Assembly (NCBI GenBank): GCA_051961995.1
Contig: JBQCCR010000007.1
Span: forward strand, 1 to 64,000
DNA: 64,000 nucleotides
Source of the DNA: 66-474 sp051961995
GTDB lineage: Bacteria; Pseudomonadota; Gammaproteobacteria; Xanthomonadales; Rhodanobacteraceae
Direction of reading: 5' to 3'
Each line of letters opens with the position of its first letter. Position 1 is the stretch's first letter. Positions 27,555 to 37,581 of this stretch are shown here, piece by piece. The notes beneath the pieces were generated by a model that saw only the letters and a list, made by a program, of their open reading frames with translations, was not told the origin of the DNA and made no database searches. The position numbers were made by a program, and so were the translations under genes.

Positions 27555-27650
27555 TGTAGGAGCCGGCCTGCCGGCGGCCTGACGCCCGGAACTTTGGAAC
27601 TCTCCATGGCAAAGGAGCTCCTTGGTCGCGCGCAGGCGCGTTCCTGCAAC
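27555..27650. repeat. Pair of inverted REP-like elements between recA and recX
   Basis: A GTAG-headed palindrome TGTAGGAGCCGGCCTGCCGG (from 27555) and an oppositely oriented relative whose reverse complement reads GTTGCAGGAACGCGCCTGCG (27625-27650). Inverted pairs of this kind are the usual BIME arrangement. They could stabilise the recA mRNA end and reduce recX expression. Confidence 0.55.
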
Positions 27651-27669
27651 AGCAACGAGCACGGCGGTC

Positions 27670-28152
27670 ATGAACGGGCGGCGCCCCAGGTCTGACAAAC
27701 AGCGTGACGATCGCACCGCCTATGATCGCGGGCTGTTCATGCTTGCGCGCCGCGAGCATTCGCAGCGCGAGTTGCGGGCGCGCCTGGAACATGGCGGCTA
27801 CGACGAAGCGGAAGCGGCCGAGGCGATCGAACGCCTCGGCGAACAGAACTATCAGGACGACGAGCGCTTCGCTGAAATGCTGCTGCGCGCGCGCATCGCG
27901 CACGGCTACGGGCCGGCGCGCATCCGCGCCGAGTTGCGTTCCCATGGGTTGAACGCGACGGCCATTGATGCGCTGATCGCTGCCGCCGAGGTGGACTGGA
28001 ACGCGCTTGCCACGGCGCAACTGCGCAAGAAGTACGGCAGCAAGCCCGCGGCCGATCACGCCGAGCGCGGCAAGCGTGCGCAGTTCCTGTCCCGGCGTGG
28101 GTTCAGCGCCGACACGGTGCGGGTGGTCAGCCACGCCGAAGTGGAGGATTGA
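27670..28152 (+). CDS. recX: Regulatory protein RecX
   Basis: A 160-residue helical protein with the three-repeat RecX architecture: AYDRGLFMLARREHSQRELR, RLGEQNYQDDERFAEMLLRA and GYGPARIRAELRSHGLN. It blocks RecA filament growth. ATG at 27670 is preferred over an in-frame TTG 48 bases upstream. It follows recA, as in most proteobacteria, but a REP pair intervenes. Confidence 0.92.
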   Translation: MNGRRPRSDKQRDDRTAYDRGLFMLARREHSQRELRARLEHGGYDEAEAAEAIERLGEQNYQDDERFAEMLLRARIAHGYGPARIRAELRSHGLNATAIDALIAAAEVDWNALATAQLRKKYGSKPAADHAERGKRAQFLSRRGFSADTVRVVSHAEVED

Positions 28153-28177
28153 CGGCCATCCAGGGCCGCCGTGTCGC

Positions 28178-28206
28178 TTCGGACCGCGGAAAATCTCTGC
28201 TATCTT
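28178..28206 (+). promoter_or_regulatory. Candidate sigma70 promoter of alaS
   Basis: TTCGGA (28178-28183) and TATCTT (28201-28206) are separated by 17 bases and lie 29 bases upstream of the alaS ATG. The match to consensus is moderate but the spacing is ideal. Confidence 0.4.
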
Positions 28207-28234
28207 GCGCGGTTCGTATCCGCGCTTTCGTCCC

Positions 28235-30871
<2,637 letters not shown>

Positions 30872-31093
30872 GCCATAAGTTGGGATGCAAAACGCAAGGT
30901 TTCATTGCGCCCGCGTTGGAGGCTCGGCTATATTGACCTTCTTCGCCCTTGCCGCATCCATCACCCAGTGTGATGCAATGTTGGATGCGGAGAAATCTTT
31001 CAGCGGCGGGTCGAGGCACCCGCGACAGGTACATCTCGGGAACGCGCGTGCGCGCTGCGGGTCTGAAGATCTGACGATCATGGAGCAATCAAC

Positions 31094-31303
31094 ATGCTGA
31101 TTCTGACCCGCCGGGTAGGCGAAACCCTGATGATCGGCGACCAGGTGACGGTGACCGTGCTGGGCGTCAAGGGTAATCAGGTGCGGATCGGCATCAACGC
31201 GCCGAAGGACGTCGCCGTGCATCGCGAGGAGATTTTCCAGCGCATCAAGCACGAGCATGATTTGCCTGCGGGCGGCGCTGCAGGATCGTCCGAAGCCGGT
31301 TGA
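31094..31303 (+). CDS. csrA: Carbon storage regulator CsrA
   Basis: A 69-residue RNA-binding protein with the invariant start MLILTRRVGETLMIGD and the RNA-contact segment VRIGINAPKDVAVHREEI. It binds GGA motifs in mRNA leaders and alters translation and stability. It follows alaS and is followed by tRNA-Ser, the usual context. The last ten residues (GGAAGSSEAG) are variable, as in other CsrA proteins. Confidence 0.97.
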   Translation: MLILTRRVGETLMIGDQVTVTVLGVKGNQVRIGINAPKDVAVHREEIFQRIKHEHDLPAGGAAGSSEAG

Positions 31304-31397
31304 GCTTTACCATCCTCCCACTCGTCGCTATGCTTGCGCGCTCGTTGCGCGGGCGGTTGCCCGCGCCCCGTGGATGCAGGTAGAAACGCAAAAGTTC

Positions 31398-31490
31398 GGA
31401 GAGGTGCCCGAGAGGCCGAAGGGGCTCCCCTGCTAAGGGAGTATCGGGTCAAAAGCCTGATCGAGGGTTCGAATCCCTCCCTCTCCGCCA
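31398..31490 (+). tRNA. tRNA-Ser (anticodon GCT)
   Basis: Full class II cloverleaf: acceptor GGAGAGG paired with the 3' CCTCTCC, anticodon loop CTGCTAA, a long variable arm, the T-loop GTTCGAATC and an encoded CCA. It follows csrA by 94 bases. Confidence 0.96.
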
Positions 31491-31527
31491 GACATACGAA
31501 TGGGCCCATCGGGCCCATTCGTATGTC
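31491..31527 (+). other. Perfect 17-bp hairpin immediately after tRNA-Ser
   Basis: GACATACGAATGGGCCC and its exact reverse complement flank a 3-base ATC loop, starting at the base after the tRNA CCA. There is no U-tract. It may define the tRNA 3' end, serve as a processing or Rho-independent pause signal, or be a recombination scar. Confidence 0.7.
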
Positions 31528-31789
31528 CGGGAGACGGGATGCGGGTTGGGAGTCTGTGCGACAACTTCGTCTGGAACGAATTCGGACCGCCGCGGGCGGG
31601 CCCGAGCGCAGCGAGGGCGAGGCTCATGGACGAGCGAGCAATCCCTCTCTGCCAGACAAGGAACGGAGCTGCTGGCCCCGTTTTTCGTTGGAGCAGATTA
31701 ACTCTCCATTGACGCTTTCATGCCAACCCGGAATAATTGACAATTCATCGCGCTGACCAAGGATGGCTCCGCGAATGCAATCGTTTCAT
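31528..31789. other. Intergenic stretch with no recognisable gene
   Basis: Between the tRNA-Ser hairpin and tRNA-Arg(ACG) I see no credible protein gene. The only structured content is the repeat at 31599-31658, which ends in a degenerate copy of the tRNA-Ser 3' terminus, and a short AACGG/CCGTT hairpin followed by a T-run near 31660-31685 that could be a weak terminator. Confidence 0.5.
31599..31658 (+). repeat. Dispersed repeat ending in a tRNA-Ser 3'-end fragment, copy 1
   Basis: The core GAGCGCAGCGAGGGCGAGGC is followed by TCATGGACGAG and then a fragment (AATCCCTCTCTGCCAGACA) resembling the 3' end of tRNA-Ser plus the first bases after its CCA. A second copy is on the opposite strand at 63912-63980. 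It is not a functional tRNA, as no acceptor 5' half or anticodon arm is present. Confidence 0.6.
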
Positions 31790-31866
31790 GCGCCCGTAGC
31801 TCAGTTGGATAGAGTACCAGGCTACGAACTTGGTGGTCGGGAGTTCGAATCTCTCCGGGCGCGCCA
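31790..31866 (+). tRNA. tRNA-Arg (anticodon ACG)
   Basis: Acceptor GCGCCCG pairs with CGGGCGC, the anticodon loop is CTACGAA, the T-loop is GTTCGAATC and the CCA is encoded. The A34 is expected to be edited to inosine by TadA. Confidence 0.96.
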
Positions 31867-31875
31867 ATTTCAAAA

Positions 31876-31986
31876 ATGCGGGTATGGATGTCCGCCTCGT
31901 GATTCTTGCGTTCACGTACGAACGCGGAAAATCGGGAGACGCGGACAGGATGCCCGCTTTATGATCTTCGCGTTCAGGGACGAACG
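31876..31986 (+). repeat. Two tandem terminator-like repeats behind tRNA-Arg
   Basis: Two related units (about 31877-31925 and 31941-31986). The better-conserved unit has GCGGACAGGATGCCCGC, then TTTATGATC, then GCGTTCAGGGACGAACG. The units match the pair at 48252-48368 behind tRNA-Lys in layout: a GC stem with AGGAT loop, a short T-run, then a second small hairpin. Confidence 0.6.
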
Positions 31987-31997
31987 TTAAAACTGAA

Positions 31998-32026
31998 GGC
32001 CAGCGGGTTTGTCCGCTGGCCTTTTT
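31998..32026 (+). terminator. Strong intrinsic terminator after tRNA-Arg
   Basis: GGCCAGCGG / CCGCTGGCC form a perfect 9-bp stem with a 6-base loop followed by TTTTT. It ends the tRNA transcript just ahead of the acyltransferase gene at 32047, whose promoter would then have to lie within or after this region. Confidence 0.85.
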
Positions 32027-32046
32027 ATTGCGCGCATGGAGGCGCC

Positions 32047-33339
32047 ATGGAATCCAGCGAGGCGATGAGCTTCAGCCTGCTTCCGGAAGCGAAGTACTAC
32101 CCGCATCCGAAACTGTCGTGGCTGATCGCAATGGGTTTCGACTTGGCCGTGGGGGCGCTTTATCGCGTCGAGCATGTGCTGCACCCCGGCTGCCGGCCGG
32201 GCACGCTGGTGATTTCCAATCATCAGCGCGAATCGGACGTGCCGATCGTATGTACGGCGTTGTGCCGGCGCAGGGGCCTGCACTTTCTCGATCCGCTGCC
32301 GTTCTTTGCGATGCGCGAGGACCTGCTCGATCGCCGCGCATTGACCAATCTGTTGTGGCGATGGCCGCGGCCGTTGCGGCGAGCCCTGGGACTGATTCCG
32401 CTGGGATGGATGTTCCGGGGCGTGCGTACCATGCCGATGCGGCGGCTGCGCGAATTCATGCTTGGCGAAGCCATCGAAGCCCTGGTTGCGGCAGGACTTG
32501 GAGACGAGGCGCCGGAAGCTGTTTTGAACGCGCGTGGCCAGCGCGAGGTGATCGCGCGGATGCAGAAATTGCCTCCGCACGTGCGCGACATCACCCGTGA
32601 CGCACTGGGCGGGACGTGGCGCACGTATTGGGGGCTGCGCCGGCTGCGCTTGCGCGCGTTGCGTCGTATCGAGCCGGATTTCCGCACCACGATCAACACG
32701 CAGCTGGACAGCTTCGCCGCGCTGCTGGACGGCGGCCATTCGCTGTACATGGCGCCCGAGGGCACGGTTTCGCTCACCGGCCGGTTCGGGCGCGTGCGCG
32801 CCGGCCCGTGGCAGGTGAGCACGCGGCGCGCTTCGCCCGCGCTGATCATGCCGGTCGGCTTGAGTTACGACGCGCTCGGTCCGGGCCGATTGCGCGCGAT
32901 CGTGCACGGCGGCGCGCCCTTGCGCAACCCGAACCTGTCGGACCAGTGCCGCTTCGGCGCGGACCTGCGCGAGATGCTGTTGGCCTTGTGCGTGCTGACG
33001 CCGAGCCACTTGCTGGCCTGGTATCTGCGCCACGGTCCGCAGCGTTTCAGCAGCGCGCAACTCGCCACATGGCTGGAGCGGGGGCGCGACGCTGCGCACG
33101 CGGCGGGTGTCGGGCTCGATCCGATATGGAAGCGAAGCAGCGGAATGCTGATCGCGCAGGAACGCGTGCCCTGGATGCGCCGCAAGCGTCTGCTCGAACA
33201 CCGGGGCGGCGAGACCTGGCGCAATATCTGGCGTCGCGACAGCGCACCGGGCTGGGACACACCCGCAGGTGTGGTCGCTTACTTCAACAACTCGTTGACG
33301 GACTTTGCGCCCGACTTCGCGCAGGCTCTTGAAGTGTGA
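32047..33339 (+). CDS. PlsC-like glycerolipid/lysophospholipid acyltransferase family protein
   Basis: A 430-residue protein with the acyltransferase motifs NHQRESD (the HxxxxD catalytic motif, near residue 58) and APEGTVS (the PEGT phosphate-binding motif, near residue 237). It is much longer than the ~240-residue PlsC enzymes, with a ~120-residue insert between the motifs and a 150-residue C-terminal region unlike anything I recognise. ATG at 32047 has GGAGG eight bases upstream. Its stop overlaps the HpnL-like gene (GTGA), tying it to the hopanoid cluster. The acyl acceptor is unknown: it could be a phospholipid precursor or a hopanoid side chain. Confidence 0.7.
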   Translation: MESSEAMSFSLLPEAKYYPHPKLSWLIAMGFDLAVGALYRVEHVLHPGCRPGTLVISNHQRESDVPIVCTALCRRRGLHFLDPLPFFAMREDLLDRRALTNLLWRWPRPLRRALGLIPLGWMFRGVRTMPMRRLREFMLGEAIEALVAAGLGDEAPEAVLNARGQREVIARMQKLPPHVRDITRDALGGTWRTYWGLRRLRLRALRRIEPDFRTTINTQLDSFAALLDGGHSLYMAPEGTVSLTGRFGRVRAGPWQVSTRRASPALIMPVGLSYDALGPGRLRAIVHGGAPLRNPNLSDQCRFGADLREMLLALCVLTPSHLLAWYLRHGPQRFSSAQLATWLERGRDAAHAAGVGLDPIWKRSSGMLIAQERVPWMRRKRLLEHRGGETWRNIWRRDSAPGWDTPAGVVAYFNNSLTDFAPDFAQALEV

Positions 33340-34367
33340 GCATCCACAGCGCCCTGCGCGCGCTGGCAAAGCCGAAGGTATTCCTCCCGATCGTGCTTGC
33401 CGGCGCCCTGTTTTTCCTGGCCATCTCGCTCGGCGATGTCGGCAAGGTGCTCGGAAGAATCCGTGCGATTCCGCTGTCGGGCCTCGCCATCACGCTCGGC
33501 TGTGCATTCGTGTACCTGCTGTTCAAGGGTTTGCAGCTGCATTTGCTGCTGGCCGACCTGGGTGCGCATCCGAAGCCACGGCGTTTCCTGCTGGCGTTCG
33601 CGGTGGGCGAACTCGCGGTGACTTTCCCGCTGGGCATCTTTGCGCAGAACTGGGTGTTGTCCGAAAACGATCGCATCCGCTTCGGGCGCAGCTCGGCCGC
33701 GACGGTAGTGATGCTGTTGATGGAAACGTGCGTGGTGTTGCTGTGGCTTGCGGTGGTCGGCATCCCCAACTGGCCGCCCTTGCGTCCGTTGGCCGGCTGC
33801 CTGCTGCTGGTGATTGCAGCGCTGGTGTTCAGCGTGCTGCGCTTCGAGCCGTTTGCGCAAAAGTTCGCCGACAAGGTCCGGCACGAGAAGTTGCACAAGG
33901 CCATGGACGAGGCGATCGGGCTGATCCGCGGCCTGAAACGCCTCGCGGGCTGGCGGGTGCTGTGGGTCAATCTGCTGATCACGGCGGTGTATCTCGGGGC
34001 GCTGATCGCGGCATTCGTGGCCATCGGCCACGGCGTGGGCCTGGACAAGCTCACCTACATGCAAGCTGCCACGATCTACGGCTTTTCGCTGGCGGCGGTG
34101 CTGCTGACCGGCGGGTTGTCCGGGCAGATCGGCACGATCGAGGTGATCGGCATGAACGCCGCGCGCGGCTGGGGCATCGGCTACACCGACGGCCTGGCGC
34201 TGATGCTGGGCTTTCGTGTCGCATGGACCGGCGCGATGTGGCTGTGGAACGGGCCGGTCGTGCTGGCTTTCTGGCATCGCCTGCACGGCAAGGCCAGGCG
34301 TCGGCGCGAACAACGACACGCTAGGCAATCGCAGCGAGAAAGTTCTTCGCCGAATCCGCGCTGCTGA
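33336..34367 (+). CDS. HpnL-like membrane protein (lysylphosphatidylglycerol synthase transmembrane family)
   Basis: A 343-residue protein with about eight membrane segments and the UPF0104/LPG-synthase-TM blocks GLAITLGCAFVYLLFKGLQL, FPLGIFAQNW and AAVLLTGGLSGQIGTIEVIG. Such proteins are thought to move or present lipids; the hopanoid-linked relatives are called HpnL, of unknown function. GTG start overlaps the preceding stop. Its last 47 bases overlap tail-to-tail with the glycosyltransferase on the other strand. The HpnL assignment rests on context and general resemblance. Confidence 0.65.
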   Translation: MSIHSALRALAKPKVFLPIVLAGALFFLAISLGDVGKVLGRIRAIPLSGLAITLGCAFVYLLFKGLQLHLLLADLGAHPKPRRFLLAFAVGELAVTFPLGIFAQNWVLSENDRIRFGRSSAATVVMLLMETCVVLLWLAVVGIPNWPPLRPLAGCLLLVIAALVFSVLRFEPFAQKFADKVRHEKLHKAMDEAIGLIRGLKRLAGWRVLWVNLLITAVYLGALIAAFVAIGHGVGLDKLTYMQAATIYGFSLAAVLLTGGLSGQIGTIEVIGMNAARGWGIGYTDGLALMLGFRVAWTGAMWLWNGPVVLAFWHRLHGKARRRREQRHARQSQRESSSPNPRC

Positions 34368-35400
34368 TGCGCGGCATGCCGGATGCGCGCTGCGCGTGCT
34401 GCACATCCTTGGGAATGTCGAGTGCGCGCTGCGTGGTCGCCCATGCGTGTCCGCGCGAGCGATGGAAGCGCGCCAGGTATTGCTGTTCGCTCTGTCCGGG
34501 CGTGGGCACGAACAGCGCACGCTTGCCCAGTTCCGCCAGTTCCATCAGTGTGGTGTAGCCCGAGCGCGTGACGATCACGCGCGCGCGGTTGAGCATCTCG
34601 GCCTGGGCGCGGCGATCGAGATAGCCGTACACCTCGGCGTTGCCGATCCGGCGATGCTCGCCGGCGCGTGAAGGTCTCCCGAGTGTCACCACCGCGCGGC
34701 CGGGCAGATGCGGCAGCGCATCCAGCACGAAACGCCCGAGCGTGGATTGGTGCGGCTCCACGCCGGATACCGAGAAGAAGAAATCGATGTCTTCGCTCGT
34801 GTGCACGCGACGCACGCCCGAGAGCGGGCCGATGTAGACCAGCCGCCCATTGCCCCAGTCAATCGCCGGATCATGGCCGAGCTCGCCGGAAATGCCGCCG
34901 TTGGCGAACGCATCCGGTACCAATACCTTGACGAAGCCGCGCAGCAGTTTCCGTTGCGAAATCTCGACCTGCTTTTCCAGCCAGCGCGGGCGCCCCGGAA
35001 TCAATTGCCGCAGCGAGTGCAGGATGCAGAAGCTCGGGGCTTCGCGCGACCACACGCCGAAGCGGCTGTCGGAGACGATGCACTCGAAGCCGCGCTGCGC
35101 AACCAGCCGTTCGGTCAGGCGATGCTCGGCCTTGAACAGCGCGAACACGCGCGGCATGTCCAGGCTCATGCGCAGGTAGAACAGCGCCGGCCAGCGGCTG
35201 AAAGGTTTCGGGATGTCGCGTTCGGGCAGAAAATCGCAATGCTCGCCGACTTCGGATTTCAGCAGCTCCATGCCGGGACCGGGGGCCATCAGCACGGTCA
35301 CCGCGTCGCCGCGCGCCAGCAACGCCCGGATCAGCAGAAGGCTGCGGGTGGCATGCCCGAGTCCCCAGTCGTGTACCGCAAACAGGACTTTCTTTCCCAT
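34321..35400 (-). CDS. MurG-like glycosyltransferase (MJ1255/VC2487 family)
   Basis: A 359-residue GT-B protein. The N-terminal domain starts KKVLFAVHDWGLGHATRSLL, where the GLGHATR loop is the GT28/MurG acceptor-side motif. The C-terminal domain has the nucleotide-sugar region VTRSGYTTLMELAELGKRAL and VPTPGQSEQQYLA. It resembles the uncharacterised MJ1255/VC2487 group of MurG relatives. It starts one base after ispA, so the two form an operon pointing away from the squalene synthase gene. It could glycosylate a hopanoid or another isoprenoid lipid; donor and acceptor are unknown. Confidence 0.72.
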   Translation of the reverse strand: MGKKVLFAVHDWGLGHATRSLLLIRALLARGDAVTVLMAPGPGMELLKSEVGEHCDFLPERDIPKPFSRWPALFYLRMSLDMPRVFALFKAEHRLTERLVAQRGFECIVSDSRFGVWSREAPSFCILHSLRQLIPGRPRWLEKQVEISQRKLLRGFVKVLVPDAFANGGISGELGHDPAIDWGNGRLVYIGPLSGVRRVHTSEDIDFFFSVSGVEPHQSTLGRFVLDALPHLPGRAVVTLGRPSRAGEHRRIGNAEVYGYLDRRAQAEMLNRARVIVTRSGYTTLMELAELGKRALFVPTPGQSEQQYLARFHRSRGHAWATTQRALDIPKDVQHAQRASGMPRISSADSAKNFLAAIA

Positions 35401-35401
35401 G

Positions 35402-36307
35402 TCAGCGATCGCGATGCACCAGGTAATCGGCCATCCAGCGCAGCGGCTGCGCCGCGTTGCCGAGCGGCTCCAGCGCGCGCAACGCTTCCGCGTACACCGC
35501 ATCGCAGCGCTGCTCGGCCGCGCGCACGCCGAGCAGGGCGGGGAAGGTGGACTTGTGATGTGCCGCATCCGCGCCGTGGGTCTTGCCGATCACGGCTTCG
35601 TCGCCGGTGACATCCAGCAGATCATCGCGGATCTGGAACGCGAGTCCGATGTGGGTGGCGAAAGCGTCCAGCGCGGTGCGCGCCGCATCGCTTGCGCGCG
35701 TATCCGCGGAAGCCATCATCACGCTGGCGCGGATCAGGCAACCGGTCTTGCGCCGGTGCAGATCTTCAAGATGCGCGAGATCCAGCCGTTTGCCTTCGGC
35801 TTCCAGGTCCATCGCCTGACCGCCGGTCATGCCGAGCGAGCCGGCCGCTTCGGTCAGTTCGCGCAGCATCGCTGCACGCGCCGCGGCGGAACCGCCCGCC
35901 CGCGAGAGCACCTGGAAGGCGAGTGTCTGCAGCGCATCGCCGGCGAGGATCGCGGTGGCCACGCCGTAAGCCTTGTGCACCGTCGGACGGCCGCGGCGCA
36001 GCGCGTCGTCGTCCATGGCCGGCAGGTCGTCATGGATCAGCGAGAAGGCGTGGATGAGCTCGACTGCGCACGCCGCCTCGTCCACCGCTTCCGGCGCGAG
36101 CGCGAGCGTCTCCGCGGTGGCATAGCACAGCAACGGACGCATGCGCTTGCCGCCGTCCAGCGTGGCATAACGCATCGCACCATGCAGCGAGCGTGGTTCG
36201 GTATCGGCGGGCGGGAGGTGCGAACCGAGCAGGCGCTCGATGCGCGAACGGTACGCCTCGATGCGGGCATCAAAACCCGGTTCGCAGGCCAGAACGCTCA
36301 GGGTCAC
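35402..36307 (-). CDS. ispA: Farnesyl diphosphate synthase (polyprenyl synthetase)
   Basis: A 301-residue all-helical prenyltransferase with FARM DDLPAMDDD at residues 93-101 and SARM DDLLD at 228-232. A small residue (Ser89 or Ala87 region, HAFSLIH) before FARM is compatible with a C15 product. It condenses IPP with DMAPP and GPP to farnesyl diphosphate for squalene formation. GTG start with AAAGGA upstream. It is divergent from the squalene synthase gene across a 205-base gap; the glycosyltransferase follows immediately. Confidence 0.92.
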   Translation of the reverse strand: MTLSVLACEPGFDARIEAYRSRIERLLGSHLPPADTEPRSLHGAMRYATLDGGKRMRPLLCYATAETLALAPEAVDEAACAVELIHAFSLIHDDLPAMDDDALRRGRPTVHKAYGVATAILAGDALQTLAFQVLSRAGGSAAARAAMLRELTEAAGSLGMTGGQAMDLEAEGKRLDLAHLEDLHRRKTGCLIRASVMMASADTRASDAARTALDAFATHIGLAFQIRDDLLDVTGDEAVIGKTHGADAAHHKSTFPALLGVRAAEQRCDAVYAEALRALEPLGNAAQPLRWMADYLVHRDR

Positions 36308-36512
36308 GGTTGATTCCTTTCAACTTGAGCTGTCCATGCGCACGCCATCCTGCATGCGCTTTCATCCTAGCATTGCCGGTCGTCAATCCCGGATTCACAA
36401 ACTCTGCTGAGCCTGCGAGCCGGCGACGGCGACCGCGATGCAAGTGGCGGAAGTGGCGGCGTTCAGACATTTTGCTATATATTCAAACCGGCTGCGATCA
36501 AGGAGTGAACGC
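36308..36512. promoter_or_regulatory. Divergent promoter region of the hopanoid cluster
   Basis: The 205-base gap between ispA and the squalene synthase must hold promoters for both arms. An unusual AT-rich patch, TTTGCTATATATTC at 36471-36484, contains TATATT as a likely -10 for the rightward genes, 30 bases before the ATG. I found no convincing -35. Confidence 0.35.
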
Positions 36513-37580
36513 ATGCATCGGTACGCCCACGCCAGCGGGCGCGCGAGCTATCAGGACGATATACTGCCGCGTGTTTCCAGAACCTTCGCGTTGACGATCC
36601 CGCAATTGCCGCGAGCCTTGCGGCGGGTGGTGACCAACTTCTATCTGCTCTGTCGCATCGCCGACACGATCGAGGACGAGTCCTCGCTGGGTGTCGCGCA
36701 GAAGCAGTATTTCCATGAGTCGTTCGTGGACGTCGTCGCGGGCAGGGGCGACGCCGACCGCTTCGCGCTGGAACTGGCGCCACTGCTGGTGAAGGATGCA
36801 CTGGAGTCCGAACAGGATCTGGTGCGTCACAGCGGCGCGGTGCTGGAGATCACGCGCAGCTTCAACGCCGCGCAGCGCGCAGCGCTGGAGCGCTGCGTAC
36901 GGATCATGTGCGAAGGCATGCCGCGCTATGAGCGCGCGGCCAGCACCGCCGGGCTGCGCGATCAGCGCGCCTTGGATCAGTACTGCTACTACGTCGCCGG
37001 CGTGGTCGGCGAAACGCTCACCGACCTGTTCTGCGACTACTCGCCCGTCATCGCGGCCAACGGCCAGCGAATGCGCACGCTCGGCATTTCCTTCGGGCAG
37101 GGTTTGCAGATGGTCAACATCCTCAAGGATTTTTGGGAGGACCACGACCGCGGCGTGTGCTGGCTGCCTCAGAATCTGTTCCGGCGCGTGGGCGTGGAAC
37201 TGCACCGTGTGGACAGCGGCCAGTACCAGCCGGGTTTCGGCGCGGCCTACGCGCGCCTGATCAGCATCGCGCACGGACACCTGCGCAACGGTTTCGAATA
37301 CACGCTGCTGATCCCGGAACAGGAAACCGGGATCCGCCGTTTCTGCCTGCTCGCGCTCGGGCTGGCGGTGCAGACGCTGCAATTGATCCACCAGCGTCCG
37401 GGTTTCACCTGCGGCAGCGAAGTGAAAGTGTCGCATCGTGTGGTGACCAACACGCTGATCATGACCCATCTGTTTGCCGGATACGACCAGGTGCTGCGGC
37501 GCTGGTTCATGCGCCTGGGCCGTGACCTGCCGATGCACCCGGGCGAGCCGTGGTCGCCCCCGCGCGTGGCGGTGAACTGA
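36513..37580 (+). CDS. Squalene synthase (presqualene diphosphate-type, one-enzyme)
   Basis: A 355-residue trans-isoprenyl diphosphate synthase with both magnesium motifs, DTIED at 51-55 and DFWED at 206-210. It also has YCYYVAGVVGETLTDLFCDY and the squalene-synthase-like C-terminal half with hydrophobic segments. It joins two FPP molecules head to head into squalene. No hpnC, hpnD or hpnE is present, so a single eukaryote-like squalene synthase appears to do the whole step; in related cluster types three Hpn proteins do it. ATG at 36513 has AAGGAG upstream. One base separates it from the cyclase gene. Confidence 0.85.
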   Translation: MHRYAHASGRASYQDDILPRVSRTFALTIPQLPRALRRVVTNFYLLCRIADTIEDESSLGVAQKQYFHESFVDVVAGRGDADRFALELAPLLVKDALESEQDLVRHSGAVLEITRSFNAAQRAALERCVRIMCEGMPRYERAASTAGLRDQRALDQYCYYVAGVVGETLTDLFCDYSPVIAANGQRMRTLGISFGQGLQMVNILKDFWEDHDRGVCWLPQNLFRRVGVELHRVDSGQYQPGFGAAYARLISIAHGHLRNGFEYTLLIPEQETGIRRFCLLALGLAVQTLQLIHQRPGFTCGSEVKVSHRVVTNTLIMTHLFAGYDQVLRRWFMRLGRDLPMHPGEPWSPPRVAVN

Positions 37581-37581
37581 A

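Noticed and set aside
31640..31658. A second tRNA-Ser
   Set aside because: Only the 3' end is similar; acceptor 5' strand, D-arm and anticodon arm are missing.
32047..37580. A C30 carotenoid pathway (glycosyltransferase, acyltransferase, head-to-head synthase)
   Set aside because: No CrtN/CrtP-type desaturase or oxidase is present, and the synthase is directly followed by squalene-hopene cyclase.
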